64,000 nt of DNA from Mycogone perniciosa. Lineage: Eukaryota; Ascomycota; Sordariomycetes; Hypocreales; Hypocreaceae. Below, piece after piece: positions 1 through 12,749 of the stretch (positions within the stretch are counted from its first letter, which is position 1; the number at the start of each line of letters is the position of its first letter). The notes beneath the pieces were generated by a model. The model was not told the DNA's origin. It made no database searches and saw only the letters and a list, made by a program, of their open reading frames with translations. The DNA lies in assembly GCA_025331125.1 (NCBI GenBank), contig JAOALB010000061.1, forward strand, positions 106,889 to 170,888, read 5' to 3'. A program made the position numbers and the translations under genes.

Positions 1-3000
1 ATCACTAGCTAGAGTGATATGCGAATCTGTCAGTCCATCATTTGAGGTCAATTGTGTTCCGGGACCAGTGGGATGAGATGTTGATAGAGTACTAGATGCC
101 AGTCCATCAGCAGGAGTGACTGACCTCGGGTTTGCATCTTGCTTATCCGAGGGGCGTGCCACATCTGGGCTATCTGAGACTGAAGTCTCCTGGATGGTTT
201 CCCTTTGCCTTTTTTGTCTAGTAGCCTCTAAGTACTCCCTGGCAGCAAAAGTGCACAAGGACGCTGAAGTATCTCCGCCGAGAATCTTCAAAACCGGTAC
301 ATCAACAAAGATTTCCTTCAAAAACCACGTCCTTATCTCGACAGCAAGTAAAGAGTCAGTGCCAAGAACGGCGAGAGGACTTTCGACATTGAGAGTTCCT
401 GGGGTCATCTGTAACATAGCTTCCAGTTTGGAGGAGAATGCAGCCGTCAGAGCTGAAGTCGCGACCTCCAACGACTCTGCATTGTCCAATTGTTCTCTGA
501 TGTGGACATCAACGAGCGTACGCTGTACCTCATGTGCGGAGCCGTCCTCTTCGCGAACGAGGTGTGACAAACGGGGGTTCGAGAACCAAGTAGGTCTGGA
601 TTGTGTGCTAGCTGAATATGTAAACGGTTGAATGCCCGAAATAACCTCGCTAGTTTCTGAGTCTGGTTTACTAGCCAGGATAGATTCACCGAATATTATG
701 TGTAAGTCTTGCTCCGAGATTGGCATGTAAAATTGAGTCTTTAACCGTTCCATGAGCTTTGGGCCTCGTTGTGCAATGTAACCGACGTCTGTAACCATTC
801 CAAGGCTTAAGACAGATCCAGCAAGGCCCATAGCCCTTCTTTGGGCGATAAGAGTGGATTGGAAAAGACTCGCAGCGTTGTAGTTCGATTGGCCCCCATT
901 GCCCACAACGCCGCTTATTGAAGAAAACAAGATAAAGAAGTCCAAATTGCTGTTCTTGAAATATTCATGGAGGAGTAATGACCCATCTACTTTAGGCTTC
1001 AAAATGTCGTCGACGGCATGAATATTCATCTCCACAAAGAGCTTATCCGACAGCACTAGAGCGCCGTTGCATACTCCGGCGACTGGTGGAAGAGTATCCT
1101 TTATAATGCCACAAACAGAATACACAGAATCTTTGCTCGAAACATCCATCTTATAGACCTTGACATTGGCGCCAAGATATCTCATTTCGTCAAGCCAGGC
1201 ATCATCTATGTTGGGGTTTCGACTTGCGAGGACAATGTGGACGGCACCGTTTTTTACCATCCAACGACATAGAGATCTCCCCAAGTCCGATGTCAGTCCG
1301 ATCATCAGATACGTCTTAGCAGGTGAGAAGACGCCGGCGAAATCGTGAGGTTTCACAGCAACATTGAGTTGATCAGCCCCCTTCCAGTTAATGACAGTCG
1401 GATAACGAAGCTGGTCAACACACAAGTTATCGAGATCGCTCACATGGATTGACTCCATCGACTCCAGCGATGCAGTCATCGAATGAAGTGAGGTTGATGC
1501 CTTTGCGATACTGTAGGCTCCTTCTAGTAGCTTGTATTGTAAAGAGGTGAGTGAGGATGAGTCAAACTTCATAACCGGAAATAGCTTTAATAGGGAAGAC
1601 TTGATCCTGCTCTTTTCAGCAGTATGAGTCAAGTCAACAAAGACCTCAATACTCTGAGGTAGGGTCTGTCGGAGGGCAAACATTGAGTCGTTTGGATGAA
1701 CCTGGATGTAATTGTCCAAGCCCACAACTTCGTCGACCCCCACAAAGAAACATTTGCCTCCCTTATGTTCGATACGATGTTGTAGAGCCCTGGCAATGAC
1801 GAGGTCCGCTGTTCCGTAAGCAAGGACTGTGGTGTTTTTGTCAATACTCAATGCCAGTGCGTCTACGACCAACTGACATGCCCATATGGCCAAAAATTCT
1901 GGACCAAACTGCTCTGTCAAAGGAAGGGGGAAAGTCTCCTCGACTGGGATAAGGATGATGGAAGAGTTGTGCTTGCTGATTGCCAAAACATGCCTCTCGT
2001 CATGTTCGATGCATCCAAGACATAGAACAAATGGTTCCTCCGTTCCTAACTGTGGAAGCGGGACAGATTCCTTGACAATAATGGCCACATCTTTTGTTGA
2101 AGCTGATTTGAGGCGTTCGACTGTTGATGACTCTTGTTGCAGGGTAAGTCTTCCATTGGATGATACAACCCTCAAGGATAGGCTGTCATTGGCAGAAATC
2201 TTTCGGGTGATGACTCGACGTTGAGAGTTGAAACGGTCGTTTCTCTCCTTGTCAAGGAGGACTCGCGGTATAAGCAATCTATCGCCATTCAACATAATCT
2301 CCGGCTCGGTCACCCACAACATGTTGTGAGTGGAAAATTCTGTTTCGTTTGCCAGCTTGAGCCGTAGGAAAGCTTCTAGGATCTGTCGTCCACTTAGACT
2401 TGCGGGATTTCCAACTTCCAAGAATTGCAAATGAAGTTGGGGTAGTTCAGCCATCAATGCCCGTCCCAAGCCAACACTCATATTCGAGAATGCATTGTGC
2501 GACAATCGGCCAGACGTAAGCCACAGAACGTTTCTAGCGTTCGAAAACATGTTTTGCAGGGCTTCAAGACGCTCGGAAGTGAAACTCTGTGAAAACATAG
2601 GTGCGTCGAGCTCCGAAATGCATATAACGGAAACATTTGACCTCAATTTTTCATCACGAGCGGCATCAATGGTATTGATGACTCGTATTTGGCTGGCGAA
2701 TCTTGTCGACAACTTTTCGATATCACTCACGAGTCGAGTAGTCGACAATGTATCACCACCAATAACTAGCAGTTCTTCTTCCTCTGGTATTATTTCAAGG
2801 GAGGAAAGAGGGTCTCGAAGCAAGGCAACTTTCTCATCAAGATGCTGGCTCAAAATGACTGAACAAGTATGCTTGATTGGTTCCGGTATGTCAATCACAA
2901 ACTTGTCCACACCTGTAAACCCGGCTTCTTTCAGCATCCTATCCCATACAACGAGGGACACTGCTGGGCTGCGCACTCTCCCGTCTTCAACTCCGAGCCA

Positions 3001-6000
3001 CCACCCTGGCAAGCCGCCCATAAGAAATGTCATTTCCAGCATTTGTCCGGTAACTTCCATCATAATAAGGTATCCACCAGGTTTCAGGAGCTTCCTTGTG
3101 TTTACCAAAGTTTCTCCGAGCTTGCGTGTGGCGTGTAGTACATTCGCCGCAATAATCACATCGTATGACTCCTTATCAAAGCCTTGTTCTGTGGGATCCT
3201 GTTCGATGTTCAGGACTTTGAAGTTCATACGTGTTCTATGGTCAAAAAACCGTTCAGAAGCCTTTTCAAAGAAACCGGAAGAGACATCAGTGTATGTATA
3301 TGATGCATATGCATCCCCAATTCCGTCAAGTATACTCCTGGTTGTACCACCTGTGCCAGCACCGATTTCCAAAATATTTGTCCGAGGATGCTTAAAGGTT
3401 ATTTTCCCCATGAGATTAGCGATTCGTTGATTCAGAGGAGCCGTAGCTCGTCCTTTAGAGTATAGATCGCTCAGCATGTTGTTTCGGAGCATCACTTCCA
3501 ACAGTTGTGTCTCTCCCCGCAGGACCGCACTCAGATTCTCCCCCACCGCGTGAATCAAAGTCAAGTCTGCTTGCCCTTCATATCTCTGTTTCAAGTCCAT
3601 GATGAATTCAGTCTTATCATCAAGCCACTCCTTCTTCCCGACAGGGTGTTTACCGTTCCGAACTTCAGCTAATATTTCCTGAGCCTCTTTGTAGAAGCTT
3701 TGGTGATACCATGAAAACTCAGCGGCCTGTTCTGGTGTAATCTCATCAAACACCTTCTGGAAATAGAATAGAGACATTCGGTCGATGGCTTCAGCAAGCC
3801 CATGTTCATATTCAGTAAGTTCACGTGGACTTAGGTTGGCTGTTTCGGCAAGAATGTCCACATCCCAAACTGTCTTGGAGAACATATGGCGGTCATTCGA
3901 AGGGCGTGCTTCAGTGAACATTTTAAGGGTTAAGCCTTCCACTTGTACTCCAGTTTGCCCACTCATATTGTGGATGTGTATATCTCCTTCGAAGGTATTT
4001 GATGTTGTATTCGTGACGAATGTTTCGATGTCAAAATCGATGTCACCAAGCTGGTTACCGTAGTCCACATCTGGCATGATTGCTAACCGTGAGACCTTTA
4101 TTGGCAAAAAAGGAGCCCACAAAGTCTCACTTTCTGGAGTGCAGTATGCAGCAATAATGGAATGAAAAGCGACATCCAGTGGTCCTGGGTGTATGGTGTA
4201 GTCTGGTCCGAGGTCAAGTTCGAGCCACGAAGCTTTTGTATTGGCATAATACATTGTCCGATCAACCTCCCTCAGACCTCTAAATAGGCCCTGGTAATCA
4301 AGACCAATCTTCAGCAGTGAGGCATAATAATTCTCGGAGTCAATGGATGCAAGTCCCGATCTGCGAAGACGTTTTGGGGGTAGTTCGCTTAATGACGGTT
4401 GACCAAATATGACGACGATTTGACCAGAACACTTCATCTCCATGGATTCAAGAGAGCTATTGCCAGCCGCATAGCATGTGAACTCGACATGAAGTGTTGA
4501 ATCATCAGTGACGGCACTCTTCACGCTTTTGGTTGAGAAAATTGTCTCAACACCAAGGTGGTTTTCTTCCAATGTCAGCGCCTTGTCGATGACCAAGTCC
4601 AGCACTTCAATCAGTCTAATAGGACGTTCCTCTGCCATGATTTTGGCCGCCTCTATAGCCATCGCCATGTAGCCTGATGTTGGAAAAAGTGTCTGGCCTT
4701 GAAATGCATGGCCCCTGACCCAAGGGAGCTCGTTCAGTCGCAGGATATTACGCCAGCGCATTTCATCAGTCAAGTCCTCAGAAATCCTGCGACCAAGGAT
4801 TTCATGAGGCTTTTGACCTAGCTGGCGATAATTTCTTGCGGGTCGGGACTCCTTCCAGTACACTTTGTCATGATTCCAGGAGTAGGATGGTAGGCCCTTC
4901 AGTATCTTCTGGAGATTGTGACCGCCTTCCTGCAGGAATGAGTTCTGATAGCCAGAGAAGTCGACTAATGATGGATTGAAGCGTGACCAACAAAATCCGA
5001 TGCCTTCTGAGAAAGCCTCCAAATCATCACGGCCACGTTGCAGGAAGGCAGCATGGGGCAATGCCGAACCCAATGCTGCTTTAAATATCTGGGTAGTAGG
5101 CCCTTTGAGTGCTGGGTGAGGGCCGACCTCGATGGCCAGATCGAAAGGGCCCCCGTTGACATGGGCACATTCAACGGCGTCCAAAAATTGAACAGACTTG
5201 ACCATATTCTCGACCCAATACGGCCCTGACAAGGTCTCAAGGTCATCCTCCTCAATCATTTCAGCATCACCACGAACGGACGATATCCACACACAATCGT
5301 TCCTTGGAGTATTGATCTGGATGTTGCAAGCACGCATAGAATCGAGATATGCTTGAGAAGCGGGTAGCATATGATGTGAGTGATATGCCGTGTCCACCTT
5401 TAGAAGCCTTGAGAATGTGCCCTTCTCATCAAAAAGCGCTTTTGCTTCTTGAATAGCATCCACGTCGCCTGAAATTGTTACGCTATTTGGACTGTTACTG
5501 GCTGCTAGACGAATTCGGCCGGCGAATTGTGGCTCATCACACAGCGATAGTGCAGCCTCAGAAGATATTCCAACAGCCATCATGCCACCGAGTTTACCAT
5601 CCGGACCGCTAGAGAGTTTGGAATGAAGGCCTCTGTAATAGGCGATTCGCATGGCATCTGGAGCTGATATGATTCCCGCCGCGTAGACAGCGGCTATCTC
5701 CCCCGATGAGTGGCCAACGACGGCATTAAACTTGATACCACATGCCGAGAGAAGCTGGACCAGGCCAATTTGTATCGCGGTGCAAAGCGGTTGCGAGATT
5801 ATGGCTTCAGCGACACGCGAGGCGCTTTGATCTGCGAGCAGCTCTTTCATAAGCGACCATTGTGGTGCTTGTGGGATATTTGCCAATGCACTCTCACTCT
5901 CTATTATCGAGTTACGGAACAGTTGGCAGGACTCGATTAACCGCCGACCCATTGCCGCCCACTGCGCGCCCTGGCCCGTGAAAATGCCGATGATTGCTGG

Positions 6001-7748
6001 AGGATCACTCGGATCCCTTGCGGTTGCTTTGATCCCAAAATCGCCAGCATTCGATAATGAGCTGATACATTCTCCCATTGATTGTAACAGTTTCTCTCTC
6101 GTCGCTCCAGCAAACGATATCCTTGTCGGAAATGCCGTTCGTCGATTTTGAAGGACAAAAGCCAGATGCTGTAAGTTTACATCCGGGTGATCATTAATGT
6201 AAGCCATGAATTCCGTGACTGTGCTCGCAAGGGATGGTCCATCTTGAGCTGAAAAGACTAGAGGCCCTATGAAAGCTGGTGGTTCAGCGATCTGAGTTGA
6301 GTCACTGGCATTTGCAACAAACACCTCCACTAGTTCGTCTGGAACAAAGTTCTCAACGATTGCGTGAACGTTTGTACCGCCAAATCCAAAACTGTTCACA
6401 CTCGCTCTTCGAACGCCATCAGAGCTCTTCGGCCAGTGAACTCTCGCCTTTGGGACCTCAAGATTCTGATAGAAAGGAAGAATCGCCGGGTTGAGGTCAT
6501 TGAATAGAAGGTTTGGCGGAATTGTGCTGTGCTGAACAGCCAGAGAAGCCTTCAGAAGGCCTGCAAGGCCGGCACAGCCCTCTGTATGCCCAATAACAGT
6601 CTTGACAGAGCCGCAGAATAGCTTCTCACTTTCAGTCTGCGCTAGGTCTGTCGATTGATGTGTTCGACGAAAGAACGCTTCATGAATTGCTTGAGCCTCA
6701 ACTGGATCTCCCGCTTGAGTGCCCGTCCCGTGACACTCGAAAAATTGCGGCCGATCAGCGATTGGATCCAAGCCTGCACGCCGATATGTGTCTCTAATAA
6801 GAGCTGCTTGGGCGGTGGAACTTGGCATCGTGATGCCCTTGGTCCGACCATCAGAGTTCATGCCTGTCTCCCGGATGACGCATTCAATATGATCTCCATC
6901 TTTGATGGCCTGACTCAGAGTCTTGAGAATGATGGCAGCAAAACCTTCTCCTCGTGCATACCCATCAGCTGATTTGTCCCACATTCGTGAACGAGATGTA
7001 GGTGAGAGCATTTGCAGTTTTGACTCTGCAACATACATGGGAGCATCCAGAATGATGTTTGCGCCCGCAACAATAGCTGTAGTTGACTCATTCTGACGTA
7101 AACTCTGAACAGCGAAATGGAGAGCTGCAAGAGAACCTATGCAGCTGCCGGTTAGCGTGCGACCATGAATAATCTAGCAAACGTTATTCTGGGCGAAGGG
7201 AAAGATAATTTCTTACTTGAACATGCTGTATCGATTGTAACCGAAGGTCCTTTCAAATCAAAGAAATAGGAAATTCTGTTTGAAAGAATACTCCGAGCAG
7301 TTCCAGTTCCATGGTATCTGCCAATTGTCTCACTGTCTCGCAGTTGGATATCATAATAATCCCCGGTCATGACACCAAGGTACACAGATGTTTGTGAACC
7401 TTGCATATCATCAAGCGCGTAGCCTGCCGACTCTAGTGCCTCATAAACAACTTCTAGAGTAATCCGTTGCTGTGGATCCATTGACTCTGCTTCCGCAGGA
7501 TTGACATTGAAAAAGGCAGCATCAAATACACGACTGTCTTCTTGCAATAGGTATCCCTTGTTGCAGACATTTGTAGCGCCGTGGTGGCCTCCGTCTGGAT
7601 GATAGAAGCTGACAAGGTTCAGCTCATCTTTCCGAAACTCCCTTAAAACATCTCTGGGCTCTTGTAAGAGATCCCATAGTTTTGATGGCGAAGAGGCGCC
7701 TCCAGGGAAACGGCAAGCAGAGCCAGTTATGACGATAGGTTCCGGCAT
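1..7748 (-). CDS. Highly reducing polyketide synthase, probably the PKS half of a PKS-NRPS hybrid (3' end outside window)
   Basis: Builds a reduced, C-methylated polyketide chain in the cytosol. ATG at 7748; exon 1 is 7217-7748, an 80-bp intron is 7137-7216 (GTAAGA...CATAG), and exon 2 is open from 7136 through base 1, so about 2550 residues are visible. Domains in order: KS (Cys in DTACSSS at ~7222, ECHGTGT at ~6732, His of VIGHTEG at ~6587); AT (GQGAQ ~5965, GHSSGE ~5705); DH (HxxxGxxxxP as HAFQGQTLFP ~4700, DVAFH ~4150); C-methyltransferase (EIGAGTGG ~3360); a long MT-KR stretch without a recognisable ER; KR (GLTSDLG ~1290, Tyr in SNYNAA ~880); ACP (GTDSL, Ser ~356). After the ACP comes a Ser/Thr/Asp-rich linker of about 75 residues to the window edge, as before the C domain of PKS-NRPS hybrids; a LovB-type synthase is the alternative. 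The missing ER fits the neighbouring trans-ER. All catalytic motifs look intact. Confidence 0.96.
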
Positions 7749-9160
7749 ATTCAACGAGTTGAGGTCTGCTGTGGTTATGGTGTTTGGAGCTTACAGTCAG
7801 TGGAGGGAAATGGGACGTTCGTCAGTAAGAGCAAAACAGAAAGCAGATCCACGAGAGGTTGTAGGATCCTAGGAATAACTGGACCAGATGAAAGAGTAGT
7901 TTCAGATATTGTAAATTTTGTGGAGAGCTGCGTTTCAAGACTACTATATGGATCGATTCATACCTTTGATCCTAACTAACAACGAAGAAGATCCATCCAT
8001 TTCCGCGCGTAATTGCGATACTGTTTCTTTCTCCAACTCTCCATGCATGGATTCCTCACGCTTACGGCCTTCCAAGCCAGGTCTATCCTGGCGGTGTGAT
8101 CCTAAGAATTTAGCTACATGCAGTGTCTCTACTATCTGAGAAGGGCTGAGAAGACCGTAATAAGATGGACATCATGGGGTCCGACGGAAAATTATATTGC
8201 GTAGTCAAAATTGTTCGATACGAGGCCTCATACCAGAATCGTATCCGTGCTCGGGGAATCCGTGAACGATAGTATGAGGACAACAGTGGTGAAAGACCTC
8301 CAGGAGGCCCACTCCAGGTTTTTAGGGCACTGCTTACATTTGCAGGGATACCCTGGGGCGCCGGGACAAATGCTTACTGAGAGACCATAAATCCAGCAAA
8401 AGTAAATCTCCACACTTTGTGCATAGATAAGAGACTTTTATGTTACGTGCAACAATCAAAATACTAGTGTTGTCGAACTCCGATTTTAGTCATTGTGTCA
8501 CTGAACATAACCCGACGGCATAAAGGTGTGGGACTAAGCGAGATGAGTATTCTGAGGGGAAATCTATGTGCAATACTCCGTAGTGAACCACACCAGAAGC
8601 TATACATATGATAATATCCTTAATATGTAAACGGATCTATATGAGATACCTATATATATATATATATATATATTATTGCTGTCTCAACGTAACCTCTACT
8701 TCGTACTTTGACTTGCGGATTAGGGGCCCTACGAGCCGAACAGGTGCCTACTGAACATGTGGTGTAGTATTAGTTATAAACCCGGCAAGTCCCCGATTGC
8801 ACTATAATCCTTGTGAGGTGTAATCGCATCATACGGCCACATACGAGTACTCCGTATCAATAGGTAGTCTCCTCCGACTGGCAATCGGGTTTTCGGCTTG
8901 AAATGTCGTACCGAGTGTCCCATACGAGGGGACATGTCCGAGAAACTGACGGCTCCGTTTTAGCATATGATGGCTTCCTTATCGCTGACAGACTACCAAA
9001 AGCACCTTCAAGGGCCATGTGCTCTGACCAATTGGTTCTCCATTTGGTTCCTGATACATCTGGTGTGAACGTATAAGCGCCGAAGTATAAGGAACCCTAG
9101 AACATCAGTGAATAGGAACCAATCGTTGTTGTTTGAGACTCAACTAATCGAGTCATCCAC
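7749..9160. promoter_or_regulatory. Divergent intergenic region between the synthase and the trans-ER
   Basis: This 1.4-kb gap lies between two divergent start codons, so it must hold the 5' control regions of both the synthase and the trans-ER and probably couples their expression. It contains a (TA)n run at about 8651-8672 and two copies of the TACTCCGTA motif (8574-8582 and 8848-8856). I see no convincing coding sequence; short open frames here have no recognisable domain. No cluster-specific regulator site could be assigned. Confidence 0.6.
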
Positions 9161-10434
9161 ATGGCATCCATTCCGCTAACGCAGCAAGCGCTCCAAGTCC
9201 AAAGCCTTGGGAGTGTTCGACTCACCGATTCATGTCCAGTTCCAAAACCTCGGGATGATCAGGTGTTGGTCAGAGTGGTGTGTGTGGCAATCAACCCTCA
9301 TGACTGGAAGTCGTTGGATTTGTCGCCAGCTCCAGGGGTAAGTTGTATTCCCTTATGCACAGTCAGATTTCTATAAAAGTGCGCATTGGACCGCCGAACT
9401 TGGAAGACTTGGGTCCCCTTCCAGTAACTCGGAATAGATGAAATAATTTCCTAACTTGCATAGTCGACCTGGGGTTCCGACTTCTCAGGAATAGTGGTTT
9501 CCGTGGGTAACGCACTGAAAAATGAATTGGCAGTGGGTGATAGAGTTGGCGGCCATTCCCCTGGCAACGACGCCAATGACCTTGCAAGTGGGAGCTTTGC
9601 CGAGTATGCGTGCGTTCCAAGGGCCCAAATCTTCAAGATTCCCTCTGCAATGTCCTTTGAGGAGGCTGCAATTGTGGGGATTGGGATGTTGACGGTGGGT
9701 ATTGTATACTATACGATGAAGTTGCCACTGCCAATCCCGTCCTCATTGAGACCAACAACATCTGAGGAGCCTCACGAGTTCGTTCTAGTCTATGGTGGAG
9801 GAACAGCTTCAGGAACCTTGGTGGTTCAAGCGCTAAAGCTGTGGGTCAACAAGTCATGTGTTAAGAGCTATAAACTGACAGATGGTGAAACGACAGGTCC
9901 GGGATGATACCCATCGTGGTATGTTCGCCGTCCAACTTTACAAGGCTAAAATCTTTGGGCGCAGTTGAGGCATTTGACTATCGTTCGCCCAACTGTGCGG
10001 TAGATGTAAGAAGTTATACGCGAGACTCTTTGAAGTACGTGTTGGATTGCATCACCGACAGCGGCTCCATGAAGATCTGCTATGACGCAATCGCATCTAC
10101 GGGTGGAAGATATGTAGGACTTGACCAGTTTCCGATGCGTGGGCATACACGGCGCAATATCAAGCCGGACTGGGTGCTTGCATTGACTATGCTGGGCAAG
10201 CCAGTGAGTATGAAAAAGCCGTATAACCGAGAGGCGAAGCCTTTACACGCTGCTTTCTACCGGGATATTTGGGCACCACTGACTCAAAACTTGATTGATG
10301 CTGGAGATATCATAACGCACCCGATGGAGGTCAGTGATGAAGGGCTTCAGGGCATCACCATGGGCGTGGATCGGGTTCGGAAGAGCCAAACAAATGGGCG
10401 GAAACTAGTCTATCGAATTACCACTGTCCGTTAA
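9161..10434 (+). CDS. Trans-acting enoyl reductase (LovC-like, zinc-free MDR family)
   Basis: NADPH-dependent reductase that acts in trans on enoyl intermediates held by a PKS lacking ER activity. Three exons: 9161-9337, 9464-9840 and 9897-10434, joined through introns of 126 bp (GTAAGT...CATAG, branch CTAAC at 9451) and 56 bp (GTGGGT...ACAG). The product is 363 residues, the usual LovC length. Visible family features are NPHDWK near the N-terminus, GSDFSGIVVSVGN just after intron 1, the nucleotide-binding loop YGGGTASGT, and an LDCITD segment in exon 3. The domains are an N-terminal GroES-like fold followed by a Rossmann fold. Divergent from the synthase across a shared 1.4-kb promoter region, it almost certainly serves that synthase. 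The weak GTGGGT donor of intron 2 was chosen because it restores the family motif KLSG across the junction. Confidence 0.95.
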
Positions 10435-11018
10435 GTGGTGCTGCATATTGTAGGTATTAACTACGTACAAGACAGTAAGGTATCTATTAGCTACTACTCA
10501 CCCTGTAACTCTAACCATATTCTAGAAGGTGTAGTTAGGTCGTATAGTTGTGCAAAAAAAAGAACCCAGTACTCCCTATCTTCTCCATTGATTCAGAAGG
10601 ATACACCGCTGGAAATCTCTCCAGAGCGTGCTTGATAAAGCTACTCATCAATAACTAATAGCATCTTTACTTCATATAGTCCGCATACGGCGGAGGCTAG
10701 ACAGCAATGGAGTATGATCCCTAATATGCATACTCCATGGCAATAGTTACTAGCAGTATCCCATGCAAGGGTATAATAAATTTCATACGGGTATGGCGCC
10801 AGTAGGAGTATTCGGACTCTACACCCCCCCTGAAAGTCCGATCTCACGCAGATTCTGCAATCTCCCGTATCTTGCCCCTCCCCTGGTACTACAAAGGATG
10901 TTAGTATGGCTGCTAGACAGATAGTGTCATTTTTTCAATTCTCGTTATGCTTGGTCATGCTTTATTACGACGAGTACTGCTGTAAATCCAGTGTCAATTT
11001 ATCCTAGAGCTAGTTACG
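10435..11018. other. Convergent 3' intergenic region
   Basis: This stretch lies between the 3' ends of the trans-ER and the BVMO genes and should contain both transcript ends. I see no gene; the small open frames lack recognisable motifs. It holds a short C run at about 10824-10830 and no clear repeat. Confidence 0.6.
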
Positions 11019-12749
11019 TCAGGATTGCCTATCAATGGTAACGTACTTTTCCCAATCGATGCGTCTTAAGAGCCACTGATAGTACGTTTCCGTGAATGGG
11101 AAGAAGAAGGTATTTCTTCCTTCTTCATTGAGATAGTAGCTTCCTTTGGAAAAGCTCAAACTCGGTGCAAGCTTCTCCAGCGCTGGCTGCAGCATCTCTG
11201 TATATTGTGTCTCCGCCACCGCGCTCGGCATCATGGCAAAGCTGTTTCCAGTCATGTTGCGTTTTTTAATCTCACGGACAATTTGACTATTGTATTGGGC
11301 TTGGTTTTCGATCCCACTTATAAAAAAGGACCATGGCAAGATGGTGTTGGGGCCGCCGACGAACAAGAGGTTGGGAAATCCGCTGGTGGCCATGCCTGTA
11401 GACATATTGTTAACTTTGTCCTATCACATAACCACGTATAATTTACCATAGAGGGTTCGGGGTGCTCCACCCCAGTGCTCATCAAGAGTCTTGTTGTGTT
11501 GGCCCACAACCTTGAATGCTGTGCCCCAACCCTGCATTTGATATCCTGTGCCCCAGATAATGACATCGACGCCATTGTGAATGCTTTTAGGACTGAGACT
11601 TTTGTGGGTGACTCCATCTGGTGACTTAAAGCTGGGAGTGCGCCCTTGTCCCGGACCATTGGAGGTCTCACCAGGAGGCTCCACAGGAGCAGAAATGATG
11701 CCTGTTTCGTTAATCAGGGTCACTGGGTCTGTTATTACTTCCACATTTGGCCTCTGAAGGACTTGGTAAAAGTTTCGTGACATCAGGAGTCGCTTAGTTC
11801 CCAATCGTCCAACTGGGCGCAACTTCTCACGCAGAATAGGATCTCCCACTTCCTGCTCCAAGAATTCTATACAGTGTGTCTCAGCAAATTGAGCAGCCCA
11901 TGATCCTGGTCTGAGAAGATAGTAGGCCCATAGACCATATATGGTTGCGAGTATGGTTGCGTATACACCTAGCAGACTAGGGATCCATTTGCCAATAAAC
12001 AGGATTGCTGAGTTGGTTGGTGTGTTTGAGATTGGTAGGCAGTAAGTCATGCTCCGGACGTAGACCTTGAGAGATTTGACAACGGGTTGGATCGACTGTA
12101 GGATTTGAACGGCTGAGGGGCCGGAACCAATGTATGCTACAACCTTTCCAGATAGATCTATACCGGCTGGCCACTGGTAGGTATGCCACATATCCCCTTG
12201 GAAGGAAGAGATGCCACTGATATTTGGGATAAAGCTGCGGTTGTAGACACCGGGTGCATATATGAGAATTTTGGTTGTCCATGCAATACGCTGTCGGGAG
12301 AGGGTGTCTTCCGCAAGTATAGTCCAAGTCATCTTCTCGTCAGACCAAACCGCCTCAAGTACATTTGTATTGAAGCATGTTCGCGAGCAAAGTTGAAACT
12401 TATCCGCGAAACTTCTGTAGTAGTCCACAAGTTCATCGCGACTTGGATAAAGACAACTCCAATCTGAAAAACTTCACGATAAGCGAAATACTACTAATGA
12501 TTATCAACGGGAAAGTGGGATCTCACCTGGCTTGCGGAACCAGCTCACTTGGTAGAGGAGGCTTTGGACGTCGCATCCAGCTCCAGGATACGTGGCCGCA
12601 TTCCAAACACCGCCGTAGTCGTTACCACGATCTAAAATCTCCAGTTCTTCGGGCTCGAGGATGCCTTTCCGAAGAAGTTCTGCAGCTTGGATCAAGCCCG
12701 ATATTCCTGCACCAACGACGACGCAGAAACGATTCCGTTCTTCAACCAT
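11019..12749 (-). CDS. Baeyer-Villiger / flavin-containing monooxygenase
   Basis: FAD- and NADPH-dependent monooxygenase expected to insert oxygen next to a ketone of the pathway product. ATG at 12749; exons 12527-12749, 11447-12463 and 11019-11395; introns of 63 bp (GTGAGA...TTCAG) and 51 bp (GTAAAT...TACAG); 538 residues, ordinary for the family. Motifs: FAD Rossmann GAGISG at about residue 13; the complete type I BVMO fingerprint FxGxxxHTxxWP as FQGDMWHTYQWP at about 163-174; the second Rossmann GSGPSA just after it; and a C-terminal FLFVGGPN-like segment (LLFVGGPN). A hydrophobic run of about 25 residues around 240-265 (IPSLLGVYATILATIYGLWA) may dip into a membrane. A BVMO next to a PKS(-NRPS) and trans-ER recalls cytochalasin E/K clusters, where the enzyme makes the carbonate or ester; that role is inferred here. 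Confidence 0.93.

Noticed and set aside
11205..12467. Plus-strand open frames across the BVMO
   Set aside because: The minus strand carries a complete three-exon BVMO with all motifs; the others are shadows.
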